This document shows positions 54,407 to 63,102 of a DNA stretch of 64,000 nt, one piece after another. How positions within the stretch are numbered: position 1 is the stretch's first letter; the number at the start of each line of letters is the position of its first letter. The stretch is from CAZWDL01 sp964632995 (GTDB lineage Bacteria; Bacteroidota; Bacteroidia; Chitinophagales; Saprospiraceae). The position numbers were made by a program, and so were the translations under genes. The stretch spans positions 1 through 64,000 of the forward strand of contig CAZWDL010000011.1 of the NCBI GenBank assembly GCA_964632995.1. The letters run 5' to 3'. The notes beneath the pieces were generated by a model. The model was not told the DNA's origin, ran no database searches, and saw only the letters and a program-made list of their open reading frames with translations.

Positions 54407-54948
54407 GACGTTTTTCTTTTAGGTTTGAAAAATTCAATCAAAAATACCCACAGAATATTCCAGATTCGATTGGTCATGATCAATACCAGTTCGTTGTGGC
54501 CACTGAAGTTGATATTCAGCTGCCGGCTCCCACCGGAAAGCAGATGAAAGACAGGAAAGAGGTACGCATTCATGACCTAGCCGTCTGTATCAAGCGCCAG
54601 CCGGAAGGAATGCACATGGAAAGTGCGCAGGAGTCGCCGCATCAATCGAAAGGTCAACCAATTCGGCCGCTTGCGCTTTTTCTTTTTGGCGGGCTTCGTC
54701 TCTTTTTTATCCTCCTCCTTTTCTTTACCACCTTCCATTTCCAGCAAGCGGAAATCCTTTCGCCAGCCCATGACCCAGAGGCGCATGACCGGATCCGGAA
54801 CGGTTCCTGTAAGCCGGACGGAAACCAATCCGCGCCAACGCAGGCAGTATTCTCCCGAAATCGTATTGATGTGAAGCTCGAAGGGGTCAAGCAATACCAG
54901 CGCTAAAATTGCAAGCAGAACCAATAAAATAATAGCCAGGGGGAGCAT
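54403..54948 (-). pseudogene. DUF2953 (YtfI-like) protein with an internal amber stop
   Basis: From ATG 54948 one membrane segment (MLPLAIILLVLLAILALVLL) is followed by the family core (INTISGEYCLRWRGLVSVRL; a Lys-rich linker; FRLMRRLLRTFHVHSFRLALDTD). A TAG at 54577-54579 ends the frame early, and the same frame then continues without gap: NAYLFPVFHLLSGGSRQLNI...IWNILWVFLIEFFKPKRK to TGA at 54403, which overlaps the GerW start. One base change (for example TAC or CAG to TAG) explains the break. If real, the product lacks its last third. Confidence 0.7.
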
Positions 54949-55310
54949 AATGCAAATGTTTGGCTTGGGTTTACGTTTACGAAACTTCAGAAGTGTATCG
55001 ATTACCCACAACTTCCTTGATAGAGTAGATTTTTGGTTGCAATATAATTTAGATTCCGGCAAGCAAATTTGAAATGATGCCGGTCAGCAGGGGTAATGAT
55101 ATTAGCCAGTGGCGAAAACTCCCACGGATGCTTTCTGCTTATCAAACAGCCTCCTAACTTGATGAGTTGTTAAAAGAAATCTGGCAAATGGACCGCGATC
55201 CTTTTTTCCTAATCCAAGTGCTACGCTATGACGACCGGAAAAAATGAAAGACAGCAAGAATCGAACTCCGGAAAAACTTCCTGCTGGTCCTGTTTCCGAT
55301 TGTCATCGTA

Positions 55311-55709
55311 ATGATCCTGCTGGGCGTAGAAATATTAATGCGACAGCATATTCTGTTCACTTCACTGGTATCCAGTATTTTCCTGATCTATGTCAAGCCT
55401 AAAGATCCCATGAACGACACCCTAACGATTCTCATTTCCCAAGTGTTGGCCACTACCATCGGGTACAGTTCCTTTCTGTTACTGGGCGACTCATATCTCG
55501 CCGGCTGCGCTACGGTAACCGCAATAACGTTCCTGCTTGTCGGCATCGACCGCTTACACCCGCCGGCCGTCGCGACTTCCCTGATCTTCAACTATCGCAC
55601 CCATGCTGAATCGGATTTTGTTCTATTCGGATTGCTGATCGGTCTGATCGGGGTGTTGTTTCTGATGAAGAAAGGATATTCTTATTTGGAAAACAGATTT
55701 GCAGAGTGA
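55311..55709 (+). CDS. HPP family membrane protein, 5' end uncertain
   Basis: 132 residues from ATG 55311. Four or so transmembrane segments and the family motif DRLHPPAVATSL near residue 83. HPP proteins are integral membrane proteins, some linked to nitrite transport. The same frame continues upstream as IELRKNFLLVLFPIVIVMILL, a further membrane segment, but meets a stop near 55241 with no ATG; a nearby ATG (MKDSK, 55244) is in another frame. The true start is thus likely lost by a frameshift. A gene-end fragment (LLKEIWQMDRDPFFLIQVLRYDD, quoted in part: WQMDRDPFFLIQVLRYDD) precedes it at about 55169-55245. Confidence 0.6.
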   Translation: MILLGVEILMRQHILFTSLVSSIFLIYVKPKDPMNDTLTILISQVLATTIGYSSFLLLGDSYLAGCATVTAITFLLVGIDRLHPPAVATSLIFNYRTHAESDFVLFGLLIGLIGVLFLMKKGYSYLENRFAE

Positions 55710-55813
55710 TACCCTTCCCGGCAAAAGCTTAATACAGGTATCCCAAAATCCGGATTCCTGGCACATAAACATCCTATTTGCCGGCCGGGTTAACATCAAC
55801 GTAAGCTCAAGTC

Positions 55814-57100
55814 ATGGAAGAGGAACAACTATTCGCAAAAGTCAAGCAGATTCTGTATCAGAATCTGGAAACCGGCTATTCCAAACACTGCCAGGCGGAT
55901 TACACTTTTATCAAACCTTCCAAAAGTTTTTACCGTTTCCAGTTTTTCTGGGACACCTGCTTTCATGTCTTCATACTTACCGCACTGGATGAAACCGAGC
56001 TGGCCAAAAGATGTCTCAAAAGCCTGTTTGCCATGCAACTGGAAAACGGTTTTGTCGGGCATATTCACTACTGGAATAACGTGCTTCCCTCCCGTCTTAC
56101 CGATGTTTTCCAGTCGCAACCAAGTCTGGGCATCAACCTGCTGCGATCCCATATGAGCGCGCTCATCCAGCCGCCGCTGGCAGCCGACGCCTTGATGCAC
56201 ATCTGGAAAGCTACCGGAGATGAGAATTACCTTAAAGAAATGCTTCCAAAGTTGAAAAAATATTACAACTGGCTGGCCGACAACCGCGACTTCGACGGAG
56301 ACGGTTTGCTCACCATCATCACGCCTTTCGAATCGGGGATGGACTGGAAAGCCAGCTATGATCCGGTATTGAATTTCCCCAGGAAAAGGGCGGATACGAG
56401 GCTTTTCTTTAAGGTCATTTCGGTAGACTTCCACAATTTCCTGTGCAACTACAATAAGCAGAAACTCAAGGAATGGAACAGCTTCCGGGTCAAAGACGCC
56501 GGCGTAAACACCATTTATATACTAAACCTGGAGACCATGGCGGAGCTTTGCAGGATCGCAGGCGATGCCGATGCGGAAATTTACTGGGACCGGGCACAGA
56601 CGGCCATACACAGCATGATGCGCATCATGTATGACAAGGATGACGCCGCCTTCTACGATGTTTATGGCAAGGCAGATGAAAAGTTGCGTGTCCTCACACC
56701 CACTGCCCTTTTCCCAGTATTAATTAAAGGATTGCCGCCAGACCTGGAAAAGCACGTCATGGATCGTCATTTTTTCAATAAAGAGGAGTTCTACACCGAA
56801 TATCCCATCCCCTCTCTGGCAGCTAATGATCCGGCCTTCGATCCCGGCGAATCATTCTTCATCTGGCGCGGTTCTACCTGGATCATCAACAACTGGCTTA
56901 TCCACAAATTCCTCCTGGGAAAGGGCTATTATCAGGAAGCGAATCACCTGATAAAAAGCATCCGGAAACTGATCGAAAAAAGCGGCTTCCGGGAATACTA
57001 TAACCCCTTCACCGGCGAAGGGTACGGCGCCGAAAACTTCACCTGGGCGGGGCTGATTATCGATATGATAAAAACGGAACAGAAACGACAGAAACAGTGA
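55814..57100 (+). CDS. Trehalase/mannosylglycerate-hydrolase-like (alpha/alpha)6 glycosidase
   Basis: 428 residues, no signal peptide, so cytosolic. Typical GH63/GH37-clan blocks: FQFFWDTCFHVFIL near residue 45 (the FWD substrate pocket), QPPLAADALMHIW, GDGLLTIITPFESGMDWKASYD near 160-175 (catalytic acid region), and IWRGSTWIINNWLI near 350 with SFREYYNPFTGEGYG (in part) close to the second catalytic acid. It resembles the MGH1-like group that cleaves mannosylglycerate. Exact substrate unknown. Confidence 0.8.
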   Translation: MEEEQLFAKVKQILYQNLETGYSKHCQADYTFIKPSKSFYRFQFFWDTCFHVFILTALDETELAKRCLKSLFAMQLENGFVGHIHYWNNVLPSRLTDVFQSQPSLGINLLRSHMSALIQPPLAADALMHIWKATGDENYLKEMLPKLKKYYNWLADNRDFDGDGLLTIITPFESGMDWKASYDPVLNFPRKRADTRLFFKVISVDFHNFLCNYNKQKLKEWNSFRVKDAGVNTIYILNLETMAELCRIAGDADAEIYWDRAQTAIHSMMRIMYDKDDAAFYDVYGKADEKLRVLTPTALFPVLIKGLPPDLEKHVMDRHFFNKEEFYTEYPIPSLAANDPAFDPGESFFIWRGSTWIINNWLIHKFLLGKGYYQEANHLIKSIRKLIEKSGFREYYNPFTGEGYGAENFTWAGLIIDMIKTEQKRQKQ

Positions 57101-57109
57101 GCAATACTT

Positions 57110-57631
57110 TCAGTGCCGGGACTCCTCTATCCGGGTAATAAAAGCCCGTAAACGGATTATTTCTTCTTCTGTCAAAGCGCCCGCTTTCAGCATGGCATGC
57201 ATATCTCCCAGGTATTTCATTCCCAGGTAACCCGCCGTTTCCCGAAAGGGCAACCAGAAAGCATCACCCAGGTGATTGCCGATGGAACAGCTGATCGCCG
57301 CCATTTTTTTGCCGCGTAACCGACGGCCGAGGTCCTTGTCGATTTCCAGCAGATCGGTGAAGCGGTCGAAAAAGACCTTCATGATACCGCTCATGCTGTA
57401 CCAGTACACTGGGGTGGCGAAAATCATGACCTCGTACTTTTCGATGAGGCGGCGCATGAGGGGCAGGTAATCGTCGCCCGCGTTGCGGTGCTCGTAGTCG
57501 TAGTAGGAAATATCATAATCGTTCAGGTCGATCAGGTCCCAGCCGGAAAGCACCTGCAAGCGGTCGACGATCATCCTGGTATCTCCGTCTTTGCGGGAGC
57601 TGCCGAGGATGATGACTTTACGTGAGGACAT
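57110..57631 (-). CDS. NADPH-dependent FMN reductase-type flavoprotein
   Basis: 173 residues, flavodoxin-like fold. The FMN phosphate loop is VIILGSSRKDGDTRM at the start, and the second loop is MIFATPVYWYSMSGIMKVFFDRF. Likely a cytosolic NAD(P)H:flavin or quinone oxidoreductase. It converges with the glycosidase gene (9 bp between stops). Confidence 0.85.
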   Translation of the reverse strand: MSSRKVIILGSSRKDGDTRMIVDRLQVLSGWDLIDLNDYDISYYDYEHRNAGDDYLPLMRRLIEKYEVMIFATPVYWYSMSGIMKVFFDRFTDLLEIDKDLGRRLRGKKMAAISCSIGNHLGDAFWLPFRETAGYLGMKYLGDMHAMLKAGALTEEEIIRLRAFITRIEESRH

Positions 57632-57740
57632 ATTTCAGGTGATTAAGATTCATTGTTTCCTTGTCTCTTCTTTTCTCCTCTTGGTAATTCACCTGAAGCA
57701 GAGCTTCGCGCTCCATCCCCGCTATCCTCTCTCACCCCCC

Positions 57741-57923
57741 AGAGCTAACGCATAATGATAATTCATCATGTATCACATAGACTAAAACATACCCTATATG
57801 GTCGACGGGACCAGGGATGTTCGATTATTTCTACTGTTTTTCTGTTTTTCTGTTCTGCGGTTCCGAGCTGTTTTACGCATTTTTTCAATCTTTTTCAAAA
57901 ATCACAGAACTGAAGCATCCCGC
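57741..57923. repeat. Dispersed repeat R1 (uninterrupted copy)
   Basis: About 180 bp starting AGAGCTAACGCATAATGATA with GTATCACATAG, GGTCGACGG, GATGTTCG and TGTTCTGCGG blocks, also found in order at 60964-61298 (R2), there split by E4. Both copies sit in spacers downstream of genes. No coding potential. Confidence 0.7.
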
Positions 57924-57942
57924 TTTTTTTAAAAAAAGCGGG
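57919..57942. terminator. Palindromic bidirectional terminator
   Basis: CCCGCTTTTTTT followed by its complement AAAAAAAGCGGG: a 24-bp perfect palindrome with T and A tracts that can act in both directions between the minus-strand transporter gene and the flavoprotein gene. Confidence 0.6.
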
Positions 57943-58050
57943 AAACCGAAGAATATTGAACAGTAGAAGTTCCCTAAAGTCGCCAATTCGGGTTGTCGCC
58001 GGAAAGAAACGGATCAATTTTTTCTATGATGCGTTGGCCCTGCTCTCTCC

Positions 58051-59001
58051 CTATCCCCCATACTTCCGGTACCCCCGGTTCACCAGGAACACGCCCGCCA
58101 GGGTAACCGCAAAGCTAAGCAGCAGTTCCAGGCTCATCGGTTCGCTCAGGATCAGCCAGCCCAGGAAGAGGGCGACAAATGGGTTGATGTAGGCGTACAG
58201 CGTCGCCCGGGCCACCGGCAGGTGCCTGATGGCGAACATAAAGCCGACGAAGGCGAATACCGAGCCGAAGACGGCCAGGTAGAGGATCGCCAGCCAGGCC
58301 TCCGGCGCCACCGCTCCCAAGTCGACCGATTCGCCGGTCAACAGGCTGATGATGCCCAGGCCGGCGGCGCCGAAAAAAAGCTGGATACTTGCCCTCGTCA
58401 GGGGCGGCATCGTTTCCTTTTTCTCAGATACGATCACGCTGGTGCCCGCCCAACTCAGTGCCGCCATAAAGGCGATGCCGATGCCGGTCAGTTGTACCAG
58501 GTCGAACAGACCGCCCAGGCTTTCGCCAAATACCAGAAACATGCCTGCCGCTCCCAGCAACATGCCGATCTGAATTTGGCGGTTGATGAAAAACTTACCT
58601 ACGAAGAAATTCAGGAAGAGTACGTAGACGGGTATCAACGAAAAAATGAGCGCCACCAGCCCCGCCGTCGTGTATTCGAGTGCCAGGGCCATCAGCCCGC
58701 GCGTGCCCGTGAAGAAACCCAGTCCGTACACGCCCTGCCGGATGATTTCACCTATTTTATAGTTCCTTGGCTTTTCTCTGACCAGTGCAACCATAAGCAG
58801 CAGACCCCCGGCCACCACCTCACGAATGCCCGCCATCATAAACACCGGCACCGTACGGATGGCGATCTTGACAGCGATATAAGTCGTTCCCCAGACGAAG
58901 CTCAGGTAAGCAACGACGAGCAGCGACAAGGCCTGATTATCGTGGGCCAGACGACTGAACTTGGTCATGGAAAGATTGAGTGTTGCATTAGTAAATTTCA
59001 T
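58051..59001 (-). CDS. DMT-superfamily (EamA) membrane transporter
   Basis: 316 residues with ten membrane segments in two EamA repeats (YLSFVWGTTYIAVKIA; ATLYAYINPFVALFLGWLIL in the second). The start at 59001 is preferred: the ATG 12 codons upstream adds a Cys-containing non-family extension. DMT proteins export or exchange metabolites such as amino acids or nucleotide sugars. Substrate unknown. Single gene. Confidence 0.9.
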   Translation of the reverse strand: MKFTNATLNLSMTKFSRLAHDNQALSLLVVAYLSFVWGTTYIAVKIAIRTVPVFMMAGIREVVAGGLLLMVALVREKPRNYKIGEIIRQGVYGLGFFTGTRGLMALALEYTTAGLVALIFSLIPVYVLFLNFFVGKFFINRQIQIGMLLGAAGMFLVFGESLGGLFDLVQLTGIGIAFMAALSWAGTSVIVSEKKETMPPLTRASIQLFFGAAGLGIISLLTGESVDLGAVAPEAWLAILYLAVFGSVFAFVGFMFAIRHLPVARATLYAYINPFVALFLGWLILSEPMSLELLLSFAVTLAGVFLVNRGYRKYGG

Positions 59002-59399
59002 TTTGCTTTGTTCGATCCGGCAAAAGTAAAAGGTCAAATACTACTTGCTCCTTCGTAAATTCAACATCAACTGCAGAAACAGCAAATCCAGCCAACGGTT
59101 GAATTTACATTCTACTTCCCGGAATCGGCTATTGTATTCAGACGGTGCAAAGATGGGAAAACGAGCGGGAACTTTACTTCACCGGTGGCACCCGCACCTT
59201 CAACATCGACGGGCCCACCCATCGCTACATACTATCGTCTCCGGGATACTAGTGCACGGTGTACTAGGCCGTGGCAGGAGAAGTGTGGCCCAGATAATAC
59301 TCCGATATACTGTACGGCAAGTCCCATCCACTACCGGTCGACAGCTATGCCTGCCAGCATCAAGCGTATTTAGGAATATTTTTTTGACTATACTTAATC

Positions 59400-59594
59400 A
59401 TGAACCTTAGGAGACGGGGAAAGGGCATCGGCGAATAGCTGTTCCGCTGGGCGATCGACCGGGCCAAGCAACGCGACGCCCGCCTGCTACAGCTGACGAC
59501 CGACAAGCAACGCCCCAAAGCCGTGAGATTCTATAAGAAGTTGGGCTTCCGGGCTTCCCACGAGGAAATGAACCTGCATTTTCAGGCTGGTTGA
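59400..59594 (+). pseudogene. GNAT acetyltransferase fragment with amber stop
   Basis: Starting MNLRRRGKGIGE, the acetyl-CoA binding motif A (R-R-x-G-x-G-I-G-E) is followed by TAG, then LFRWAIDRAKQRDARLLQLT and AVRFYKKLGFRASHEEM, the GNAT C-terminus, ending TGA at 59592. The N-terminal half is missing. The upstream region 59040-59399 holds no gene; it contains a CTAGTGCAC/GTGTACTAG mini-palindrome at about 59250 that recalls the ends of E2. Confidence 0.65.
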
Positions 59595-59612
59595 TGAGGG
59601 AAGTATCCTGTA

Positions 59613-59885
59613 TTACAGGTTCACATTCATCTTGTCCTTCAAGTACCGGTGATAAATAAACAGGACGAGGAAAGCACCCGCCGTAGCAACGATCAAACTA
59701 CCGATCAGGCCGCTGCCGAAAATCCTGGACAAGCCAAGCAGACCAAAAATCCAGCCGCCCAATACCGAGCCGATCAGTCCGACGATGAGCGAGGAGATCC
59801 AGCCACCCTTTTCTTCCTCCGGGGTGAGCCACTTGGCGATAGCGCCGGCGGCGAGTCCGATAAGTAACCAAAAGATTAGTCCCAT
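59613..59885 (-). CDS. GlsB/YeaQ/YmgE family small membrane protein
   Basis: 90 residues from ATG 59885 (MGLIFWLLIGLAAGAIAKWL), three membrane segments and the family pattern GGWISSLIVGLIGSVLGGWIF. Related to transglycosylase-associated stress membrane proteins. The longer open frame upstream is not supported by the family. Confidence 0.9.
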   Translation of the reverse strand: MGLIFWLLIGLAAGAIAKWLTPEEEKGGWISSLIVGLIGSVLGGWIFGLLGLSRIFGSGLIGSLIVATAGAFLVLFIYHRYLKDKMNVNL

Positions 59886-60051
59886 GGTGATTGTGGTGTT
59901 TGGTTTGACTCTAAAGATAAAAAATTCCGGCAAATTTCTGCACCGGAATAAACTTTCCCTGTTAAGCAGGGTAGCTTGTGAACAGCAAGCTACTATTTTT
60001 GATAGTATGAAATGAAGCAGTGGCTTTTGAACCTTGAACCTTAATTCGCAC

Positions 60052-60942
60052 ATGTCCCACAACCACGCCCATCAGCACCGCCACTACGGCACCGCCTTCG
60101 CCATCGGCATCGGCCTGAACGTCGCCTTTGTCATCGTGGAGGTCATCTACGGATTATCGGCCAATTCCTCCGCCCTGCTCGCCGATGCCGGCCACAATGC
60201 CAGTGATGTATTCAGCCTCATCCTGGCCTGGGCCGCTACCTGGGCGGCGCAGAAACGGCCTTCCGGCAAATATACCTACGGACTGCGCAAGACGACCATC
60301 CACGCCTCCCTCATCAACGGCGTGCTCATCTTCACCGCTGCCGGCCTGATCACCTGGGAAGCGATAAACAAACTGCAGGATCCTGTCGCCGTACCTGGCA
60401 ATGTGATCATGATCGTGGCAGGCATCGGCGTAGTTATTAATACAGTTACCGCTCTGCTGTTTATGAAGGGGCAGCAGAAAGACCTCAACATCAAAGGCGC
60501 CTTCCTGCACATGGCCGCCGACGCAGCCGTTTCCATCGGCGTGGTAATCGGAGGCTTACTGATCAAACAGACCGGCGCCTACTGGATCGATCCGGCCTTG
60601 AGTTTCATCATCGTCATCGTCATCTTATACAGCGCCTGGGGATTGTTGCGCGACAGCGTCAATCTGGCGCTGGACGCCGTGCCCAGGGATATAGACCTGG
60701 ACGAAGTGAAGAAGTTTCTTGAAAACATCGAAGGCGTAGAAGAAGTGCACGACCTGCACGTTTGGGCACTCAGCACCACTGAAACGGCGCTCACCGCCCA
60801 CCTCGTCGTTCCCGGTGACCATGACGACCACTTCATCTTTGAAGTCAGGCAGCAACTGCACGATCGCTTCGATATCGACCACACCACTCTGCAGATCGAA
60901 CAGACTTTCGAGGATGAAGAGTACCGAAATTATAAGATGTGA
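60052..60942 (+). CDS. Cation diffusion facilitator (CzcD/ZitB-like)
   Basis: 296 residues with six membrane segments. A His-rich start (MSHNHAHQHRHYG) is typical. The transport-site motif HxxxD is seen twice: LLADAGHNASDVFSL (transmembrane 2) and LHMAADAAVSIGVV (transmembrane 5). The C-terminal cytosolic metal domain follows (DLHVWALSTTETALTAHLVV, quoted in part). Exports zinc or other divalent ions using the proton gradient. An alternative TTG at 60034 is less likely. Confidence 0.93.
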   Translation: MSHNHAHQHRHYGTAFAIGIGLNVAFVIVEVIYGLSANSSALLADAGHNASDVFSLILAWAATWAAQKRPSGKYTYGLRKTTIHASLINGVLIFTAAGLITWEAINKLQDPVAVPGNVIMIVAGIGVVINTVTALLFMKGQQKDLNIKGAFLHMAADAAVSIGVVIGGLLIKQTGAYWIDPALSFIIVIVILYSAWGLLRDSVNLALDAVPRDIDLDEVKKFLENIEGVEEVHDLHVWALSTTETALTAHLVVPGDHDDHFIFEVRQQLHDRFDIDHTTLQIEQTFEDEEYRNYKM

Positions 60943-60963
60943 CAGGAGGACAGGAGGACGGGC

Positions 60964-61298
60964 AGGGCTAACGCATCATGATAATTTATTATGTATCACA
61001 TAGGCTGAAAACATCCATATATTGTCGACGGAGTCCAGCGATGTTCGGTTACTTCTGCGGTTCTTTGAAGCTGTTTCATTTAAGTGTTCAGAATTTATTA
61101 TAGGCTATTTTTTTGTCAGGCGAAGCTCTTTTTGAGCTTCATAGCCTTAGCTATGGGGCGAAAAAAAGCTGAAGCATGACGGAAAAAGAGGCATAAGAAA
61201 ACTTAAGACTTGAGTGAAACAGCTTCTTTGTTCTTCTGTTCTGCGAATCCAAACTGTTATATCCATTTTTCAATCTACTCCTCTTCGTAGCATCCCAT
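60964..61298. repeat. Dispersed repeat R2, split by element E4
   Basis: The same blocks as R1 (GGCTAACGCATCATGATAA, GTATCACATAG, GTCGACGG, GATGTTCGG, TGTTCTGCG) lie at 60964-61062 and 61230-61298. Between them is a 159-bp palindrome absent from R1. The two copies are about three quarters alike by eye. Confidence 0.7.
61067..61225. repeat. Long palindromic element E4
   Basis: About 159 bp. The arms begin GAAGCTGTTTCA and pair with TGAAACAGCTTC at the right end; inner matches include TTGTCAGGC with GCATGACGG-type patches. Centre TAGC (61142-61145), loop CTTA, GCTA (61150-61153). CTTT lies on both sides (61063-61066 and 61226-61229). It sits inside R2. Confidence 0.75.
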
Positions 61299-61413
61299 GA
61301 TTTTCACTTCAATAACTCCCGCCTGCAATCCGCTAAAAAAGTGTACCCCCTCTGTTATCGCTGTCTAAGACAAATCAAAAAAATCATAACTTGCACTACA
61401 AGGACAAAATTTT

Positions 61414-61773
61414 ATGCCTGAAATGAAAAAGGAACCTGTCCATACCCTGAGCTGGAACGAATTCTTGAAAGTGGAAATGCGGGTTGGAACCGTGCTGGAA
61501 GCCAAAATCAATGAAAAAGTCCGAAAACCGGCCTATGTCCTCCGCATTGATTTTGGCGAACGGGGCATCCTTAAATCTTCCGCCCAGATCACTGAATTAT
61601 ACCAACCGGAGGACCTGATCGGTCGACAGGTCATTGCTGTTGTCAATTTCCCAGCAAAACAAATTGCCAATATCAAAAGCGAGTACCTGGTACTGGGGAC
61701 GATCGGGGAAGGCGTGGCGGTTACCCTGATCGGACCAGAGCAGCCGGTAGAAAACCGATTGCGCATCGCTTAA
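61414..61773 (+). CDS. csaA: tRNA-binding domain protein (CsaA-like)
   Basis: 119 residues. An OB-fold with the family blocks FLKVEMRVGTVLEAK, LRIDFGERGILKSSAQIT (in part) and GRQVIAVVNFPAKQIANIKSEYLVLG. CsaA-type proteins bind tRNA, in some bacteria with a chaperone-like role. It starts 10 bp before trpF but belongs to another pathway; the spacing suggests cotranscription. Confidence 0.85.
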   Translation: MPEMKKEPVHTLSWNEFLKVEMRVGTVLEAKINEKVRKPAYVLRIDFGERGILKSSAQITELYQPEDLIGRQVIAVVNFPAKQIANIKSEYLVLGTIGEGVAVTLIGPEQPVENRLRIA

Positions 61774-61782
61774 TCCCCTAAA

Positions 61783-62436
61783 ATGAGTAAACCGAGAGTG
61801 AAAATCTGCTGCATCAGCAGCCGGGAGGAAGCAGCCACGGCGATCAGCCACGGCGCCTCCGCGTTAGGATTGGTAGGGCATATGCCCAGCGGGCCGGGCG
61901 TCATCAGCGATGAGCTAATTCTTGAGATCGCCCGAGCGGTACCGCCGCCCATCGCGACCTTTCTGCTCACCAGTAAGACAAGTGCGCGGGAGATCATTGT
62001 CCATCAGCAGAAGGTGCAAACCAACACCATCCAAATCGTCGATGCCCTGACGGAAGGAGATTATGCCGATATCCGAATGGCCCTGCCCGCCGTCAAGCTC
62101 GTGCAGGTTATCCACGTCGTTGACGAGCGCTCCGTCGATGAGGCGGTTCGCGTCTCCGGACAAGTAGACGCCTTGCTGCTCGACAGTGGCAATCCCAAAC
62201 TGAAGGTAAAGATTCTGGGTGGAACAGGCCGGGTACACGACTGGTCGCTGAGCCGCCGGATAGTGGAACAGTCGAAAGTTCCCGTATTTCTCGCCGGGGG
62301 GTTGAATGCAAGAAATGTGAAAAGGGCGGTGGAAGAGGTGCAACCCTACGGATTGGATTTGTGCAGCGGGGTGCGAACAGAAGGACGGTTGGATCCGGTG
62401 AAGCTGGAAGCTTTCTTTCGGAGTTTAGAAGTTTAG
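61783..62436 (+). CDS. trpF: Phosphoribosylanthranilate isomerase-like TIM barrel
   Basis: 217 residues. TrpF converts phosphoribosylanthranilate in tryptophan synthesis. Its signature is visible: KICCISSREEA at strand 1 (the usual KICG has C here), GLVGHMPSGPG, DALLLDS at strand 5-6, GGTGRVHDW and FLAGGLNARNV (phosphate loop), and DLCSGVRTEGRLD. The catalytic cysteine and aspartate (in DALLLDS) are present. No other trp gene lies nearby. A few paralogues of TrpF with other roles exist, so some doubt remains. Confidence 0.8.
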   Translation: MSKPRVKICCISSREEAATAISHGASALGLVGHMPSGPGVISDELILEIARAVPPPIATFLLTSKTSAREIIVHQQKVQTNTIQIVDALTEGDYADIRMALPAVKLVQVIHVVDERSVDEAVRVSGQVDALLLDSGNPKLKVKILGGTGRVHDWSLSRRIVEQSKVPVFLAGGLNARNVKRAVEEVQPYGLDLCSGVRTEGRLDPVKLEAFFRSLEV

Positions 62437-62504
62437 GGTTTTAGCCTTGATCGGCAAGGCAGGGATCCGGCTTCTTCCCAGTCAAACCCTAAACTCCTAA
62501 ACCA

Positions 62505-62524
62505 GGCGTGCCTGTCGGCACGCC
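62505..62524. terminator. Hairpin after trpF
   Basis: GGCGTGCC and its complement GGCACGCC surround TGTC. It lies within a spacer that also repeats AAACTTCTAAA/AAACTCCTAAA blocks on both sides, possibly a compact inverted-repeat terminator between trpF and the next gene. Confidence 0.5.
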
Positions 62525-62547
62525 GGCTAAACTTCTAAACTATCAGT

Positions 62548-63078
62548 ATGAGAAAAGTTATCCTCTACATTGCCATGAGCCTTGACGGCTTCATCGCCAA
62601 GCCTAAAGATGATTTGAGTTTTCTCTCTGTTGTCGATCAGGAAGGTGAGGACTATGGCTACGCCAACTTCGTCGAAACGGTAGATACCATCATCCTCGGC
62701 CGCAGAACCTATGACTGGGTGCTGAAACAGATCCCCGAATGGAATCACCAGGACAAAGACACCTACGTCGTGACCCGCAGCCCAAAACCGGATCAGGGAA
62801 ATGTCCGGTTCTACACGGGGGAGCTCCATGAACTCGTCGAAAACCTGCAGGCGAAAAAAGGCCGGCATATTTTCGTCGACGGCGGTGCACAGCTGGTCAA
62901 CAGCATGATGCAGGAGGATCTGATCGATGAGTACATCATATCAGTGATCCCCATCTTCGTGGGAGCGGGCGTACGACTATTTGGAGAAAAAAATCCGGAG
63001 TTGCTGCTGGAACTGGTGAGCAGCCGGAAATTCAATAAGGGGTTAGTGCAATTGCACTACCGGCGTAGAGGAAGATAG
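62548..63078 (+). CDS. Dihydrofolate reductase / RibD C-terminal domain protein (YwjB-like)
   Basis: 176 residues. Family blocks: YIAMSLDGFIAK at the start, TIILGRRTYDWVL near 50, YVVTRSP near 75, IFVDGGAQLVNSMM near 110 (the nucleotide-binding GGxxL) and IPIFVGAGVRLFG. A NADPH-dependent reductase of unknown substrate, cytosolic. Complete. Confidence 0.88.
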   Translation: MRKVILYIAMSLDGFIAKPKDDLSFLSVVDQEGEDYGYANFVETVDTIILGRRTYDWVLKQIPEWNHQDKDTYVVTRSPKPDQGNVRFYTGELHELVENLQAKKGRHIFVDGGAQLVNSMMQEDLIDEYIISVIPIFVGAGVRLFGEKNPELLLELVSSRKFNKGLVQLHYRRRGR

Positions 63079-63102
63079 TTGGTTCCCAAAAAGAAAAAGA
63101 AC

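Noticed and set aside
54577..54579. Recoding of TAG as an amino acid (for example pyrrolysine)
   Set aside because: TAG serves as a normal stop for other genes here (for example SusD), and no recoding genes are visible; mutation or error is simpler.
52806..54985. GTTTACGAAAC words at about 52807 and 54974 as operators of one regulator
   Set aside because: Only two copies, neither at a consistent distance from a start codon; chance is possible.
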